Shown here piece by piece: positions 51,975-61,087 of a DNA stretch of 64,000 nucleotides. Position 1 is the stretch's first letter; each line of letters opens with the position of its first letter. The stretch spans positions 1-64,000 of the forward strand of contig CAIPDV010000104.1 of the NCBI GenBank assembly GCA_903863935.1. Reading direction: 5' to 3'. A model generated the notes under the pieces. That model ran no database searches and was not told the origin of the DNA. It worked only from the letters and a program-made list of their open reading frames with translations. This DNA is from an uncultured Bacteroidota bacterium (GTDB lineage Bacteria; Bacteroidota; Bacteroidia; JABEUT01). The position numbers and the translations under genes are program-made.

Positions 51975-52814
51975 ATGAAACATCTTTTTCTTTATTTATT
52001 CACTGTTTTAGCCATTTTCAAAGCCGAACCCGTTTATTCGCAAGACGTAAGCAGGTTTTCTTCCGATAAAAATAAATTTTCGGTTGGATTTGAACTTAGC
52101 GGATCATTTCCTGCGGGAAGTTTTACAAATGTAACTATCAAATTACCTTGTAATTCATCTGTTAATGTTGCATCCGCTTTTGAGCTAACCTTAGGGTATA
52201 AAATAAATTCAAAATTCGGTGGAGTGATTGTACTTTCTGAAGGTTTTTTTCCTATGGATCCTTCAAGTTCAGGTGTTTCCCAGCTACTAAATGACCATCC
52301 CGGTGTGTATCAAAGTGCCGCAGTTTTTAAGAGTGGTCAATTGATTTCTCAGGCAATTATGGTGGGTGGATATTATAATTACCCTTTAAGCAAAAATGGT
52401 AAAATCTATTCAAAAACACGTTTGATGGCAGGCCTTATTGCATGCAGTATTCCCGAAATTGAAGTTGTTGGACAGCGTGCCCAGGGCCCTGTTGATATAA
52501 ATGGCAACAGCATTGATACTACAGAGTCTTGGGATTCTCCAAAAATATATGCCTACGCTCCATCTATTAGGGTTGATGAAGGTGTTTATTATGTTCTTAA
52601 TAAAAGTCTTGAGTTTTTCATCAATCTGCATTTTCAGGTTAGCAGCCTTACATATTCCAACGTAACAGTTAATTCAAATCTTTTAGTTACAAGCACTAAT
52701 AGCTCAACAGGCAACTCAACAACCCTGGCAAATGACAATCACCTTTCAGTTGTAAACCCTACTATAATTTATCAGGCAATAAGTCTCGGGCTAGGTTGCG
52801 AGTTCAGGTTTTAA
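51975..52814 (+). CDS. probable outer-membrane beta-barrel protein
   Basis: This 279-aa protein is read from the ATG at 51975; the extra 30 residues in the track overlap the promoter and are not signal-like. The signal peptide 'MKHLFLYLFTVLAIFKAEPVYSQ' is followed by amphipathic strands: 'FSVGFELSGSFPAGSF', 'SAFELTLGYKINSKFGGVIVLSEGFF', 'QAIMVGGYYNYPLS' and 'LEFFINLHFQVSSL'. It ends '...SLGLGCEFRF' with a terminal Phe, typical of outer-membrane barrels. Function unknown. Confidence 0.72.
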   Translation: MKHLFLYLFTVLAIFKAEPVYSQDVSRFSSDKNKFSVGFELSGSFPAGSFTNVTIKLPCNSSVNVASAFELTLGYKINSKFGGVIVLSEGFFPMDPSSSGVSQLLNDHPGVYQSAAVFKSGQLISQAIMVGGYYNYPLSKNGKIYSKTRLMAGLIACSIPEIEVVGQRAQGPVDINGNSIDTTESWDSPKIYAYAPSIRVDEGVYYVLNKSLEFFINLHFQVSSLTYSNVTVNSNLLVTSTNSSTGNSTTLANDNHLSVVNPTIIYQAISLGLGCEFRF

Positions 52815-52822
52815 TTAAACGA

Positions 52823-54322
52823 TTACTCTAAAATTATTTTTCCACTTTTAATCGCAGTATTCTTGCCAATTATTTTATAAAAATACATACCCCTCGATAA
52901 ATCAGAAGTATTAATAGTAACTTGGTATGGGAATAATTGAAAATTTCTAACTTCCTGACCCAATTCATTATACAATACAACGTGATAATCCTTCATGCTT
53001 TCACTAGATGTAGTTTTAAATACGACCTCATCCTTTGCCGGATTAGGATACACCACAATTGATAGTCCTTGGTTGGATACCTCATCTATCGCATTTGGAA
53101 CTTTATAGCAAATATCTAATTTGGGGCGTATGGTAGAGTCTGCATTTAAAGAAGAACCAAAAACCAGGCTTTGATAATATACTGTTTCATTTTGTTGCAA
53201 TAATTCAAACCCATAATTATTTCCGCTGGTCATTATATCCTTTATTAATTGAGTAACATTTAAAACATAGTTTTCTGAAGTGCTTGTGCTTTGAGCTAAT
53301 ACAACTTGATTAGTTGTTGTAGTTGTAGGTTGGGTATTCCAGGAAATAGTATTATATGTCCATGGGGTCGTTATTCGCTGTAACCACCCTGCATTATTTG
53401 TGCCATAAGTTGGCTGACCTGAAATACCAATGGTTGCATTATTATCAGCATAAAGTGACAATGTAGCATTTGTAATTGTTGCATTACTAGGAATTGAAGA
53501 TATATCAAATTTAATAAACCCCCTATCCAAGCAAAGAGGGCCTGAACAAGTCCAGGTCGCACTGTAAAATAAATTTACAGCCGACCCCATAATTGTTGGA
53601 TTTTGAGTTCCAAGTACTGTTCCATTCGTATCATATGGTCTAAGACTAATACAATTTGAATCACCAGGTGTAACATCAACAACATAGCAAATTTGAATTT
53701 TGGGATGAATATTCGTGTCCGAATTATTGCAAGACCCAAAAATCAAACTTTGGTAAGCGGTTGATTCATTTTGTTGTAAAATCTCAAAACCATAGTTATT
53801 TCCACTGGTTAAAATGTCCTTTGTAAGTTGAGTAATATCCAACGTATAATCTTCTGTAGTATTTATGCTTTGCGGCAAAGAAACCTGATTAGCAGTTGTT
53901 GTTGAGGGTTGGGTAGCCCAGGTAACAGAATTTACAGACCAATTAGAAGTTACGCGTTGCAGCCAGCCAGCATTGTTTGTTCCATAAGTTGGCTGTCCGG
54001 TAATCCCTTCAGACGCATTGTTATCAGTATAAAGATATAAGTTTGCACTTAAAATGGTGGCAGATAATGGAATAGAAGATAAATCAAAACGAATAAGTCC
54101 TCTGTCAAGACATGGATTACCACATGTCCATGTTGCGCTATAATAATCTACCGATGTCCCAAAATTAGCAGTTGTATTCTGACTACTGATTTCTGCATCA
54201 ATATCATTACCTAATGCAGCAGATGGGCGCATAGTTATACAAATAGTATCTTTTTTTGCTTTAACCTCTCCACATAAAAATGTTGCTATAATGCAAAATA
54301 TGCCAAGTAATCTGTTTTTCAT
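52823..54322 (-). CDS. DNRLRE domain protein with T9SS sorting domain
   Basis: This 499-aa secreted protein is read from the ATG at 54322 ('MKNRLLGIFCIIATFLCGEVKA'); the 14 extra residues in the track are dropped. Two tandem DNRLRE-like beta-sandwich domains follow, each with 'CLDRGLIRFDLSSIP' or 'CLDRGFIKFDISSIP', 'GQPTYGTNNAGWLQR' and 'NYGFEILQQNE' or 'NYGFELLQQNE'. The domains are about 180 residues and closely similar, so the duplication is recent. The C-terminus 'LSIVVYPNPAKDEVVF...GMYFYKIIGKNTA' is a Por-type T9SS signal. Such proteins sit on the surface and may bind polysaccharide. Confidence 0.87.
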   Translation of the reverse strand: MKNRLLGIFCIIATFLCGEVKAKKDTICITMRPSAALGNDIDAEISSQNTTANFGTSVDYYSATWTCGNPCLDRGLIRFDLSSIPLSATILSANLYLYTDNNASEGITGQPTYGTNNAGWLQRVTSNWSVNSVTWATQPSTTTANQVSLPQSINTTEDYTLDITQLTKDILTSGNNYGFEILQQNESTAYQSLIFGSCNNSDTNIHPKIQICYVVDVTPGDSNCISLRPYDTNGTVLGTQNPTIMGSAVNLFYSATWTCSGPLCLDRGFIKFDISSIPSNATITNATLSLYADNNATIGISGQPTYGTNNAGWLQRITTPWTYNTISWNTQPTTTTTNQVVLAQSTSTSENYVLNVTQLIKDIMTSGNNYGFELLQQNETVYYQSLVFGSSLNADSTIRPKLDICYKVPNAIDEVSNQGLSIVVYPNPAKDEVVFKTTSSESMKDYHVVLYNELGQEVRNFQLFPYQVTINTSDLSRGMYFYKIIGKNTAIKSGKIILE

Positions 54323-54486
54323 AATATTATTTTTTATTTTGAATGCCAAATTAAAATAAAACAATATACCAATAACTATAAACTTAGCGGTTGGTAGCTT
54401 TTATTTATTAATTGGTAAGTTTTAACGGGTAAATGGTAAATTTTTTAATTGCTTTATAGCCTTAAAAACTATGAAAGGGAGTGATC

Positions 54487-55698
54487 TTATAACCCCATCT
54501 TCTTTCTCAACTCAGCAGGTATTGCATTTTTATTAACCATAATTGCGGTGGTTTTGTATCTGAAATACGAAGCTGAACAATAAAAATATCCCTTACAATA
54601 GTTTGAAGTTCCCCATGAATTTTTCACAATATAATATGGAGTTCCAAGCTGGTCTTTAGCCATGCCGGTTATTTGCATGCCATGATCATCGGTGGTGCTT
54701 AGGTTATCAAAAGCTTTTTGGCGAAGTGTATCGGTAATTTCTTTTTGTGGCACCGGATTTGTAAATATTGAATCCCTTGCCTTTGCTGTCATAGCTATTG
54801 TTTCCGACTGAGGCATAATTGCAATACTATAGTTTTTAACTCCGAATCCGGGCTCACTTACATCAGCACCCCATTCTACCGTATATCCATTTTGAATTGC
54901 ATTGTCGGTAATTTGTTGAAGTTCATTAAGCGGCACGTTATAAACCTGGGAGCCCGACCAATTATCTGGAACTTCTAAAGCAAACTTTGAATAGTATGGA
55001 TGGTGTGTAAAAGAAGTTACTTCAACATAATCATCAGGATTTATTCCCAACGATTTGGCAAACGATTGCGGAGTGTAGGTTTTCCCCTTATATTCAAATT
55101 GGGTTGGCGTTGCACCCATGTATCCATCAAGTGCTCCTTGATATGCTTTAAACCAGTTAGGGCTCAGCTTTCCATCATGAAGTTTATTAACTTCATCAAG
55201 CATTGCTTTTAAAACATTATCCATTTCTCCCATCACCGGTAGGGAATCGCCTTTTGGCAAGCCGGAATATGCCTCGGCGGGAACAATACCAAAATCGCGT
55301 ACAGCATTTATCACATCATGCGGCTCTCCACCCTCGCCAAACTGCGCATGACCCTGATAGCGGACATAGTTTCTCGCTTTTTCCAGGTACATGTTATGGA
55401 CTACATACATTTCTGAAAGTTGAATGGCACCTTTCCCCATGCGCATTAACTCCGACTCTAAAAAAGATTGGGTGGAAAAACACCAGCAGGTTCCTGATCT
55501 GTTTTGGTTCTTCACACTTAAAGCCCCATTGTCTTTTATAATGGTGAACTGGTATTTACTGCCTTCTTTATTAGTAAGAGGAATATCAGGCGTGTTTTGA
55601 GTTGTGTTATTTAACGGTGCTGCTTTGTCTTGTGCTATTAAGGCATTACAAGTTGCCAAGCCAAATACAAAAAGTATAGCGTGTCTTTTTAAAATCAT
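54487..55698 (-). CDS. C1 family peptidase (bleomycin hydrolase/PepC-like)
   Basis: This 403-aa cysteine peptidase has the papain triad. The Cys lies in 'NQNRSGTCWCFST', the His in 'TDDHGMQITGMA' and the Asn in 'YIVKNSWGTSNYCKGYFY'. The spacing fits the bleomycin hydrolase/aminopeptidase C subfamily. A signal peptide ('FVFGLATCNALIAQ') points to the periplasm, unlike cytosolic PepC. The C-terminus 'IPAELRKKMGL' resembles the tail that blocks the active site in that subfamily. The start lies 21 bp after the dxs stop, so the two may share a transcript. Confidence 0.9.
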   Translation of the reverse strand: MILKRHAILFVFGLATCNALIAQDKAAPLNNTTQNTPDIPLTNKEGSKYQFTIIKDNGALSVKNQNRSGTCWCFSTQSFLESELMRMGKGAIQLSEMYVVHNMYLEKARNYVRYQGHAQFGEGGEPHDVINAVRDFGIVPAEAYSGLPKGDSLPVMGEMDNVLKAMLDEVNKLHDGKLSPNWFKAYQGALDGYMGATPTQFEYKGKTYTPQSFAKSLGINPDDYVEVTSFTHHPYYSKFALEVPDNWSGSQVYNVPLNELQQITDNAIQNGYTVEWGADVSEPGFGVKNYSIAIMPQSETIAMTAKARDSIFTNPVPQKEITDTLRQKAFDNLSTTDDHGMQITGMAKDQLGTPYYIVKNSWGTSNYCKGYFYCSASYFRYKTTAIMVNKNAIPAELRKKMGL

Positions 55699-55719
55699 GA
55701 TAAATAATTTTTATAATAA

Positions 55720-57660
55720 TTATAGTGTAATAAATAAAGCTTTATGTCCTTTCTTCTTTTTGTCTATGAAGTTTCTGGCGGCCGTAAGTATATCATCGGT
55801 GCTATACCCGCATTCTTTATATAGTTCCTGTTGGGTTCCATGTTCTATTACTTTGTCAGGTATTCCAAGCCTTATAACTGTGGCATTGTAATTATTATCG
55901 GCCATAAACTCCAGGATTGCACTACCCATACCACCCATCAGGCAGCCATCTTCGACTGTAATTACTTTATTGAAATTTTTAAATACTTCATGCAGCATTT
56001 CTTCGTCAATCGGTTTCACAAAACGCATATCATAATGTGCTGCGCTTATGCCTTCATTCTCCAACGTTTTGCATGCATCAAGGGCAAAATTGCCAGGGTG
56101 TCCGATTGTTAAAATAGCGAGATCGGATCCATCTTTTATTTTCCTTCCTTTTCCAATTTGTATTTCAGTGAAAGGTTGTTTCCAGTCAATAATGGCACCA
56201 TTTCCACGTGGATAACGAATTGAAAATGGATTTGTAATTTTATCGAGTTGGGCTGTATACATCAGGTTCCTCAGTTCAATTTCATTCATAGGAGCTGAAA
56301 CAATCATATTCGGGATACATCTGAAATATGCTAAATCAAAATTACCGTGGTGTGTTGGCCCATCTGAACCGGCAACCCCTCCTCTATCCAGGCAAAAAAC
56401 AACTTTCAGGTTTTGAATAGCCACGTCATGTATCACCTGATCATAGGCCCGCTGCATGAATGAAGAATAGATATTACAAAAAGGAATTAGTCCTCTAGTA
56501 GCAAGTCCCGCAGAGAAAGTAACTGCATGTTGTTCTGCAATGCCTACATCGAATGCCCTATCAGGCATGGCTTTCATCATAATATTCAATGATGAGCCCG
56601 ACGCCATTGCTGGCGTAATACCCATTATCTTGTCATTTTTCTCAGCCAATTCAACCAGAGTAATTCCAAACACATCCTGGTACTTGGGTGGTTGCGGTTT
56701 AGTGGATGAAGATTTAACAAGTTCTCCCGTATCCTTATTAAATGTACCTGGCGAGTGCCAGAGCGTCTGATCGCCTTCTTCCGAAAATTTATATCCTTTA
56801 CCTTTTAATGTGAGAACGTGCAATATTTTAGGTCCGGGGATTTTTTTGAGATCATTTAAAACCTTTGCGAGATGAACCACATCATGCCCGTCAACCGGCC
56901 CGAAATAGCGGAAATGCAACGACTCGAAAACATTACTCTGATTGAGCAACGATGTTTTAACCGCATTTTCAATCTTGGCAACTATGTCCTGGGCATTTGG
57001 TCCGAATTTGCTGACTTTACCCAACAAGCGCCACACCTCATCCTTAACTTTATTGTAAGTGGGTGATGTAGTCATGTTGGTTAGATACTCACGCAATGCG
57101 CCTACGTTCGGGTCAATTGACATACAGTTGTCATTCAACACTACTAAAATGTCAGCTTTAGATGTTCCGGCATTATTCAATCCTTCAAAAGCAAGTCCGG
57201 CGGTCATGGCACCATCTCCAATAACTGCTATATGTTTGCGGTCAAATTCTTTTTTGTATTTGGAGGCGACAGCCATTCCAAGTCCCGCTGAAATAGATGT
57301 TGAAGTATGCCCTACTCCAAATGAATCATATTCACTTTCGTGGCGATTAGGAAACCCACTAATGCCTTTATAGAGGCGGTTTGTATGAAATGCTTTTCTT
57401 CTTCCGGTAAGTATTTTATGCCCGTAAGCCTGATGACCTGTGTCCCACACCAATTGGTCATAAGGAGTATTGAAAATATAATGCAATGCTACAGTAAGTT
57501 CTACTACCCCCAGGCTACCGCCGAAGTGTCCGCCTTTTTCCGATACAAGGTCAATGATAAACTGGCGCAATTCTGCACATACAGTAGGTAAATCCTCGTA
57601 CTTCAGTTTTCTGAGGTCGGCAGGATATTCTATTTGATTGAGGAATTTATTCTCTCCCAT
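55720..57660 (-). CDS. dxs: 1-deoxy-D-xylulose-5-phosphate synthase
   Basis: Dxs makes DXP from pyruvate and glyceraldehyde 3-phosphate, the first step of the MEP isoprenoid pathway and also a source of thiamine and pyridoxal precursors. The 646-aa protein has the ThDP-binding motif 'GDGAMTAGLAFEGLNNAG...VLNDNCMSID', the start 'GHFGGSLGVVELTVALHYIF' and the catalytic Glu region 'GIAEQHAVTFSAGLA'. It has a normal length. ATG at 57660. Confidence 0.96.
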   Translation of the reverse strand: MGENKFLNQIEYPADLRKLKYEDLPTVCAELRQFIIDLVSEKGGHFGGSLGVVELTVALHYIFNTPYDQLVWDTGHQAYGHKILTGRRKAFHTNRLYKGISGFPNRHESEYDSFGVGHTSTSISAGLGMAVASKYKKEFDRKHIAVIGDGAMTAGLAFEGLNNAGTSKADILVVLNDNCMSIDPNVGALREYLTNMTTSPTYNKVKDEVWRLLGKVSKFGPNAQDIVAKIENAVKTSLLNQSNVFESLHFRYFGPVDGHDVVHLAKVLNDLKKIPGPKILHVLTLKGKGYKFSEEGDQTLWHSPGTFNKDTGELVKSSSTKPQPPKYQDVFGITLVELAEKNDKIMGITPAMASGSSLNIMMKAMPDRAFDVGIAEQHAVTFSAGLATRGLIPFCNIYSSFMQRAYDQVIHDVAIQNLKVVFCLDRGGVAGSDGPTHHGNFDLAYFRCIPNMIVSAPMNEIELRNLMYTAQLDKITNPFSIRYPRGNGAIIDWKQPFTEIQIGKGRKIKDGSDLAILTIGHPGNFALDACKTLENEGISAAHYDMRFVKPIDEEMLHEVFKNFNKVITVEDGCLMGGMGSAILEFMADNNYNATVIRLGIPDKVIEHGTQQELYKECGYSTDDILTAARNFIDKKKKGHKALFITL

Positions 57661-57691
57661 TTAAGGTAGTTGCGAGCTTTGGTTATCTGCG

Positions 57692-57699
57692 CAAATATA
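57692..57699 (-). promoter_or_regulatory. candidate -7 box of dxs
   Basis: TATATTTG on the minus strand, 31 nt before the dxs ATG, fits TAnnTTTG. Confidence 0.5.
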
Positions 57700-57816
57700 G
57701 AACAAATAACCCCATTTTTGGGTGGAAATTGTTTACACATTATTAACCAGTCTGTTTAACTGCCGAATTCGGGCTATGGTAAAGGAAATGAGATGGATGT
57801 TAAAGTGTGTTAATCA

Positions 57817-57868
57817 CTATTTCCCCTTCCCCACTTCCCCCATTGCCGGTCCACGCACCATCAAGGAT
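57817..57868 (-). pseudogene. decayed copy of the 3' end of the PafA-like phosphatase gene
   Basis: On the minus strand this stretch encodes 'AMGEVGKGK*', against 'AMGEVGKK*' at the end of the phosphatase gene (58531). Over the seven shared codons (21 bp) the only three differences are third-position synonymous changes (GCA/GCG, GGG/GGA, GAA/GAG). Similarity extends about 30 bp further upstream, with two single-base gaps that break the frame. It lies 4 bp after the DUF2442 stop, so the DUF pair is flanked by two copies of this gene end. No start and no other domain is present. Confidence 0.6.
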
Positions 57869-57872
57869 AGTA

Positions 57873-58148
57873 TTATATAACAGACTCTTTTCTCTTATTC
57901 GCCTTTTTAGCGTCCTTTTCGAGCAAAAACAAATGTTCCCCCAAAAAATCCATTTCGTCATCACCCCAAATTAATAATCCGTTTTCGGCTCTCACTTTTT
58001 TAAACAAACTCAAGTTTTTGAATTTGGTAAACATTGGATTAGTTTCCTCAAAAAGAAAGTCTTTGAAATTAAAATCTTTTATCAGCCCGTTTTTAAAAGC
58101 GACTTGGAGGATGTAGTTTCTTATATATTTGACACCTATTATATACAT
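57873..58148 (-). CDS. DUF2442 domain protein
   Basis: This 91-aa protein has the DUF2442 pattern: 'VKYIRNYILQVAFKNGLIKDFNFKDFL', then 'MFTKFKNLSLFKKVRAENGLLIWGDDEMDFLGEHLF'. The family is small, beta-rich and of unknown function. It often sits next to DUF4160, as here (the upstream gene ends 1 bp before this start). Translation coupling is likely. It may be the antitoxin or partner of a two-component unit, but that is an inference from neighbourhood. Confidence 0.85.
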   Translation of the reverse strand: MYIIGVKYIRNYILQVAFKNGLIKDFNFKDFLFEETNPMFTKFKNLSLFKKVRAENGLLIWGDDEMDFLGEHLFLLEKDAKKANKRKESVI

Positions 58149-58149
58149 A

Positions 58150-58458
58150 TCAAACTATTTTAGTAATTATCTTTTTGTTTTTACTCATTTTTCTATGCAC
58201 AACATCAATAAAATCGTTCGCCATCTCATCTTTATAACGTTCCACCAGTTTCTTTAAATCCTTTACTAGTGCTGGACCAAAAGGTTTAAACCCTTTGAGT
58301 TTTTTGTATTCTACTTTAACAACTTTACCTTCCATCATTGTAAAAACAATACGCACTCCAAAATCACTTCCTGAGAATGCATGAACATGCACCGGTTCGT
58401 GATCTTTAGGGAAAACCCTTATCTTAATACTCTTATAACTGAATATTGTTGGTGCCAT
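58150..58458 (-). CDS. DUF4160 domain protein
   Basis: This 102-aa protein has the DUF4160 signature 'IKIRVFPKDHEPVHVHAFSG', where the family core is DHxPxHxHV/A. A basic C-terminal half ('KLVERYKDEMANDFIDVVHRKMSKNKK') follows. The His/Asp cluster looks like a metal or catalytic site, but no activity is known to me. It is followed at once by DUF2442. The pair resembles toxin-antitoxin operons in size and coupling. Promoter box TAAATTTG (58464-58471) ends 5 nt before the ATG. Confidence 0.85.
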   Translation of the reverse strand: MAPTIFSYKSIKIRVFPKDHEPVHVHAFSGSDFGVRIVFTMMEGKVVKVEYKKLKGFKPFGPALVKDLKKLVERYKDEMANDFIDVVHRKMSKNKKIITKIV

Positions 58459-58463
58459 AAACG

Positions 58464-58471
58464 CAAATTTA
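58464..58471 (-). promoter_or_regulatory. candidate -7 box of the DUF4160-DUF2442 pair
   Basis: TAAATTTG on the minus strand, separated by CGTTT from the ATG at 58458, fits TAnnTTTG. The mRNA would be leaderless or nearly so. Confidence 0.45.
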
Positions 58472-58530
58472 CGAAATTGTTTGTCAATTCTACTTCAATA
58501 AAAACCTTAATTCAAAATCAACATCCAACA

Positions 58531-60183
58531 TTATTTCTTCCCCACCTCTCCCATCGCTTGTCCCATGCATCCATCGGGATTTGGAATATGCAACAGCCAC
58601 GAAACTGTTGGGGCTATATTGGTAATAGCTTCCTCCTTTGGAGTAGAACCATGTTTTATTTCCCCGCCCCAGAAAAGCAGTGGCACATGCGCATCATAAT
58701 CATAGGGAGCCCCGTGGGTGGTGCCAGTTTTGGCATAACTGAGCCAGTTTGGAAGCAGGTTAATAATTACATCGCCGGAGCGGTCTGCTTTATACCCGTT
58801 TAATATTTTAGTATTAATAAAATCCCTATTTATTGAACCTAATTTGTAAGCAGGAATTGCACGCTCTACTCCCGGCCATTGGCCCGCAATTTTGGCTATT
58901 TCCGCTTCTACCGAATCATTATTAATTGGTAAGTGTGTTTGCTCAACAATGGAAGGCATAATAAATTCAATATAAAATTGTTGATTGGTAAATTCAAGAG
59001 CTACATCGCCCCCATATTTCGAATTGAGGTATTCATTCTCTTTTGCCAAAAGAGCTTTTTCGTCAAGGTATCCGGCAGGAACGCCTTTATCTACCAGGTA
59101 TTGCGCATTGATAGCCGCACCATGATCAGCAGTTAAGAATACGAGCACATTGTTTTTACCAATGTATTTATCAATGAATGTCAACAACGTGTCAAGGTCT
59201 TTATCCAAACGGATATAGGTATCCTCTAACTCGATAGACTCCGTGCCAAACTGGTGCCCCACATAGTCTGTTGATGAAAAACTTATTGTCAACATATCCG
59301 TTTCATCGCCTTTTCCAAGGTTCTCATTTTTGATGGTTTGTATGGCAAAGTCTTTGGTTAAATCATCTCCAAATGGAGTTGCTTTTATTAATCCACATCC
59401 TCCGTTCTTCTCCATTAACACAGGTAAGTTATGAGGAAATATCGGCGCACTTTCAGTTTTATACGGCTTTTCATATTTGTTATCATCCTCCATACTCTCT
59501 GTATAATCCTTCAATGGCAAGGATGCATACCAGGGAACACTCAAATATTTTTTCGCTCTTCCTTCCTGGTTAAAGGTCACAACCCATTGGGGCAAAAACT
59601 TCATATAATAGGTACTGGTAATAAAATTACCTGTGCTGTCGTCCAGCCAATAAGCCGCGTCAGCCCTATGCCCTGCGGGAAGGATAGATGCCCTGTCTTT
59701 TTGTGAAATACCAATTACTTTTGATTTGCCACCGTCACTAAGTTTTAAAGCATCACCAATAGTGCTTACCAACTCACGTTTTGGTGACATTTGCCCTGCT
59801 TTAGAAAAACTACCTACAGTACTTACCGAATCATCCTGGACACAATAAACCATAGATCCCGATTTCCTGTCATACCAGTCATTGGCTACAATGCCGCTCA
59901 TGCAAGGCGTTGCACCTGTGTATATGGCTGTATGCCCCGGCCCGGTATAGGTAGGAACGTAATTGTATTGCGCATTATCAAAAGAAAAACCTTCTTTCAT
60001 TAATCGCTTGAAACCGCCTTTGCCGAATTTACTGGCGTACTTATAAAGGTAATCATAGCGCATCTGGTCAACCACAATACCGATTACTAATTTAGGCCTG
60101 TGTTCATTTTTATTCTTGTTTTTATTCTCGCAAGATGAAAGAATAGAAATAAGAACAATTGCGGGTAAGAGTCTTTTTATCAT
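58531..60183 (-). CDS. alkaline phosphatase family lipoprotein, PafA-like
   Basis: This 550-aa lipoprotein (signal '...IVLISILSSC') has the alkaline phosphatase superfamily core. 'IGIVVDQMRYDYL' carries the first metal ligand Asp. 'VPTYTGPGHTAIYTGATP' carries the nucleophilic Thr. 'ISQKDRASILPAGHRADA' gives the Lys and Arg typical of PafA phosphate monoesterases, and 'GIVANDWYD' the Asn. 'SFSSTDYVGHQFG' and 'LTADHGA' complete the two-zinc site. PafA is calcium-independent and phosphate-insensitive in Elizabethkingia; substrate range here is inferred. The gene lies 55 bp from the divergent kinase. Confidence 0.9.
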   Translation of the reverse strand: MIKRLLPAIVLISILSSCENKNKNKNEHRPKLVIGIVVDQMRYDYLYKYASKFGKGGFKRLMKEGFSFDNAQYNYVPTYTGPGHTAIYTGATPCMSGIVANDWYDRKSGSMVYCVQDDSVSTVGSFSKAGQMSPKRELVSTIGDALKLSDGGKSKVIGISQKDRASILPAGHRADAAYWLDDSTGNFITSTYYMKFLPQWVVTFNQEGRAKKYLSVPWYASLPLKDYTESMEDDNKYEKPYKTESAPIFPHNLPVLMEKNGGCGLIKATPFGDDLTKDFAIQTIKNENLGKGDETDMLTISFSSTDYVGHQFGTESIELEDTYIRLDKDLDTLLTFIDKYIGKNNVLVFLTADHGAAINAQYLVDKGVPAGYLDEKALLAKENEYLNSKYGGDVALEFTNQQFYIEFIMPSIVEQTHLPINNDSVEAEIAKIAGQWPGVERAIPAYKLGSINRDFINTKILNGYKADRSGDVIINLLPNWLSYAKTGTTHGAPYDYDAHVPLLFWGGEIKHGSTPKEEAITNIAPTVSWLLHIPNPDGCMGQAMGEVGKK

Positions 60184-60238
60184 TTTTGTAAACTGATTGC
60201 GGTAAAATTAACGGATTTACATTAACAGCGTATTAAGC

Positions 60239-61081
60239 ATGATTCTTATTGCAGATAGCGGCTCATCCAAAACAGGATGGAGGTTAGTTGATAACAAGGG
60301 CGGGGTATTTCCCTATCATACCGAAGGTTTGAACCCATACTACAAAACTATTGAGCAGATAAAATCGGTTTTAGTAAATAAGCTGATTGCTGAATTGCCT
60401 TGTAAAGCGGAAGAAATTACACAGGTTTATTTTTATGGCGCCGGCTGTTCCGTACCTTCCAAATGCAAAGAAGTTAAGACTGCTCTTTCTGCTTGCTTTA
60501 CTAAAGCAAAAGTAAGTGTAGAGCATGATATACTAGGGGCTGCACGAGCCTGCTGTGGGCACGATAAAGGCATCGTGTGCATACTTGGCACGGGCTCCAA
60601 CTCCTGTTACTACAATGGTACAAACACCACAAAAACAATTGGCGGATTAGGCTTCATACTTGGGGATGAGGGCAGCGGCGGACATATTGGCAAAAGCATT
60701 GTTGCCGCTTATCTGAACAAAGAAATGCCCGAAGACCTGCGTGATGAATTTTTCAAAACCTACCAGATGGACCGCGCCGCCATTGACAAAAAGGTTTACC
60801 TGGAACCCAACTTCAATAAATTTTTAGGGACCTTCAGCATGTTTGCAGCCAACCATATTACCCATCCATTTATTCAAACCCTGCTAAAGGAATGTTTAGA
60901 TCTTTTTCTGGTTAAACATGTTTGCCGCTACGAAGAATATAGAACCACAACCGTTAGTTTTGTTGGCTCAGTGGCCTACTACTATAAGGATATTCTACAG
61001 GAGCTATGCAAAGCAAAAGGCATTAAAACCGGAAAGTTTGTATTGGAACCGGTTGCTGAATTGGTGGGGTTTCACAGCTAA
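60239..61081 (+). CDS. BadF/BadG/BcrA-type ATPase, N-acetylglucosamine kinase-like
   Basis: This 280-aa cytosolic kinase has the ASKHA fold. Phosphate-1 is 'MILIADSGSSKTGWRLVD', phosphate-2 and the adenosine region include 'GIVCILGTGSNSCYYNG', and the conserved loop is 'GLGFILGDEGSGGHIGK'. The last two are typical of GlcNAc kinases of the eukaryote-like NAGK type. It would phosphorylate GlcNAc recycled from cell wall or chitin; other amino sugars are possible. It is divergent from the phosphatase gene. Confidence 0.87.
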   Translation: MILIADSGSSKTGWRLVDNKGGVFPYHTEGLNPYYKTIEQIKSVLVNKLIAELPCKAEEITQVYFYGAGCSVPSKCKEVKTALSACFTKAKVSVEHDILGAARACCGHDKGIVCILGTGSNSCYYNGTNTTKTIGGLGFILGDEGSGGHIGKSIVAAYLNKEMPEDLRDEFFKTYQMDRAAIDKKVYLEPNFNKFLGTFSMFAANHITHPFIQTLLKECLDLFLVKHVCRYEEYRTTTVSFVGSVAYYYKDILQELCKAKGIKTGKFVLEPVAELVGFHS

Positions 61082-61087
61082 AAAATC

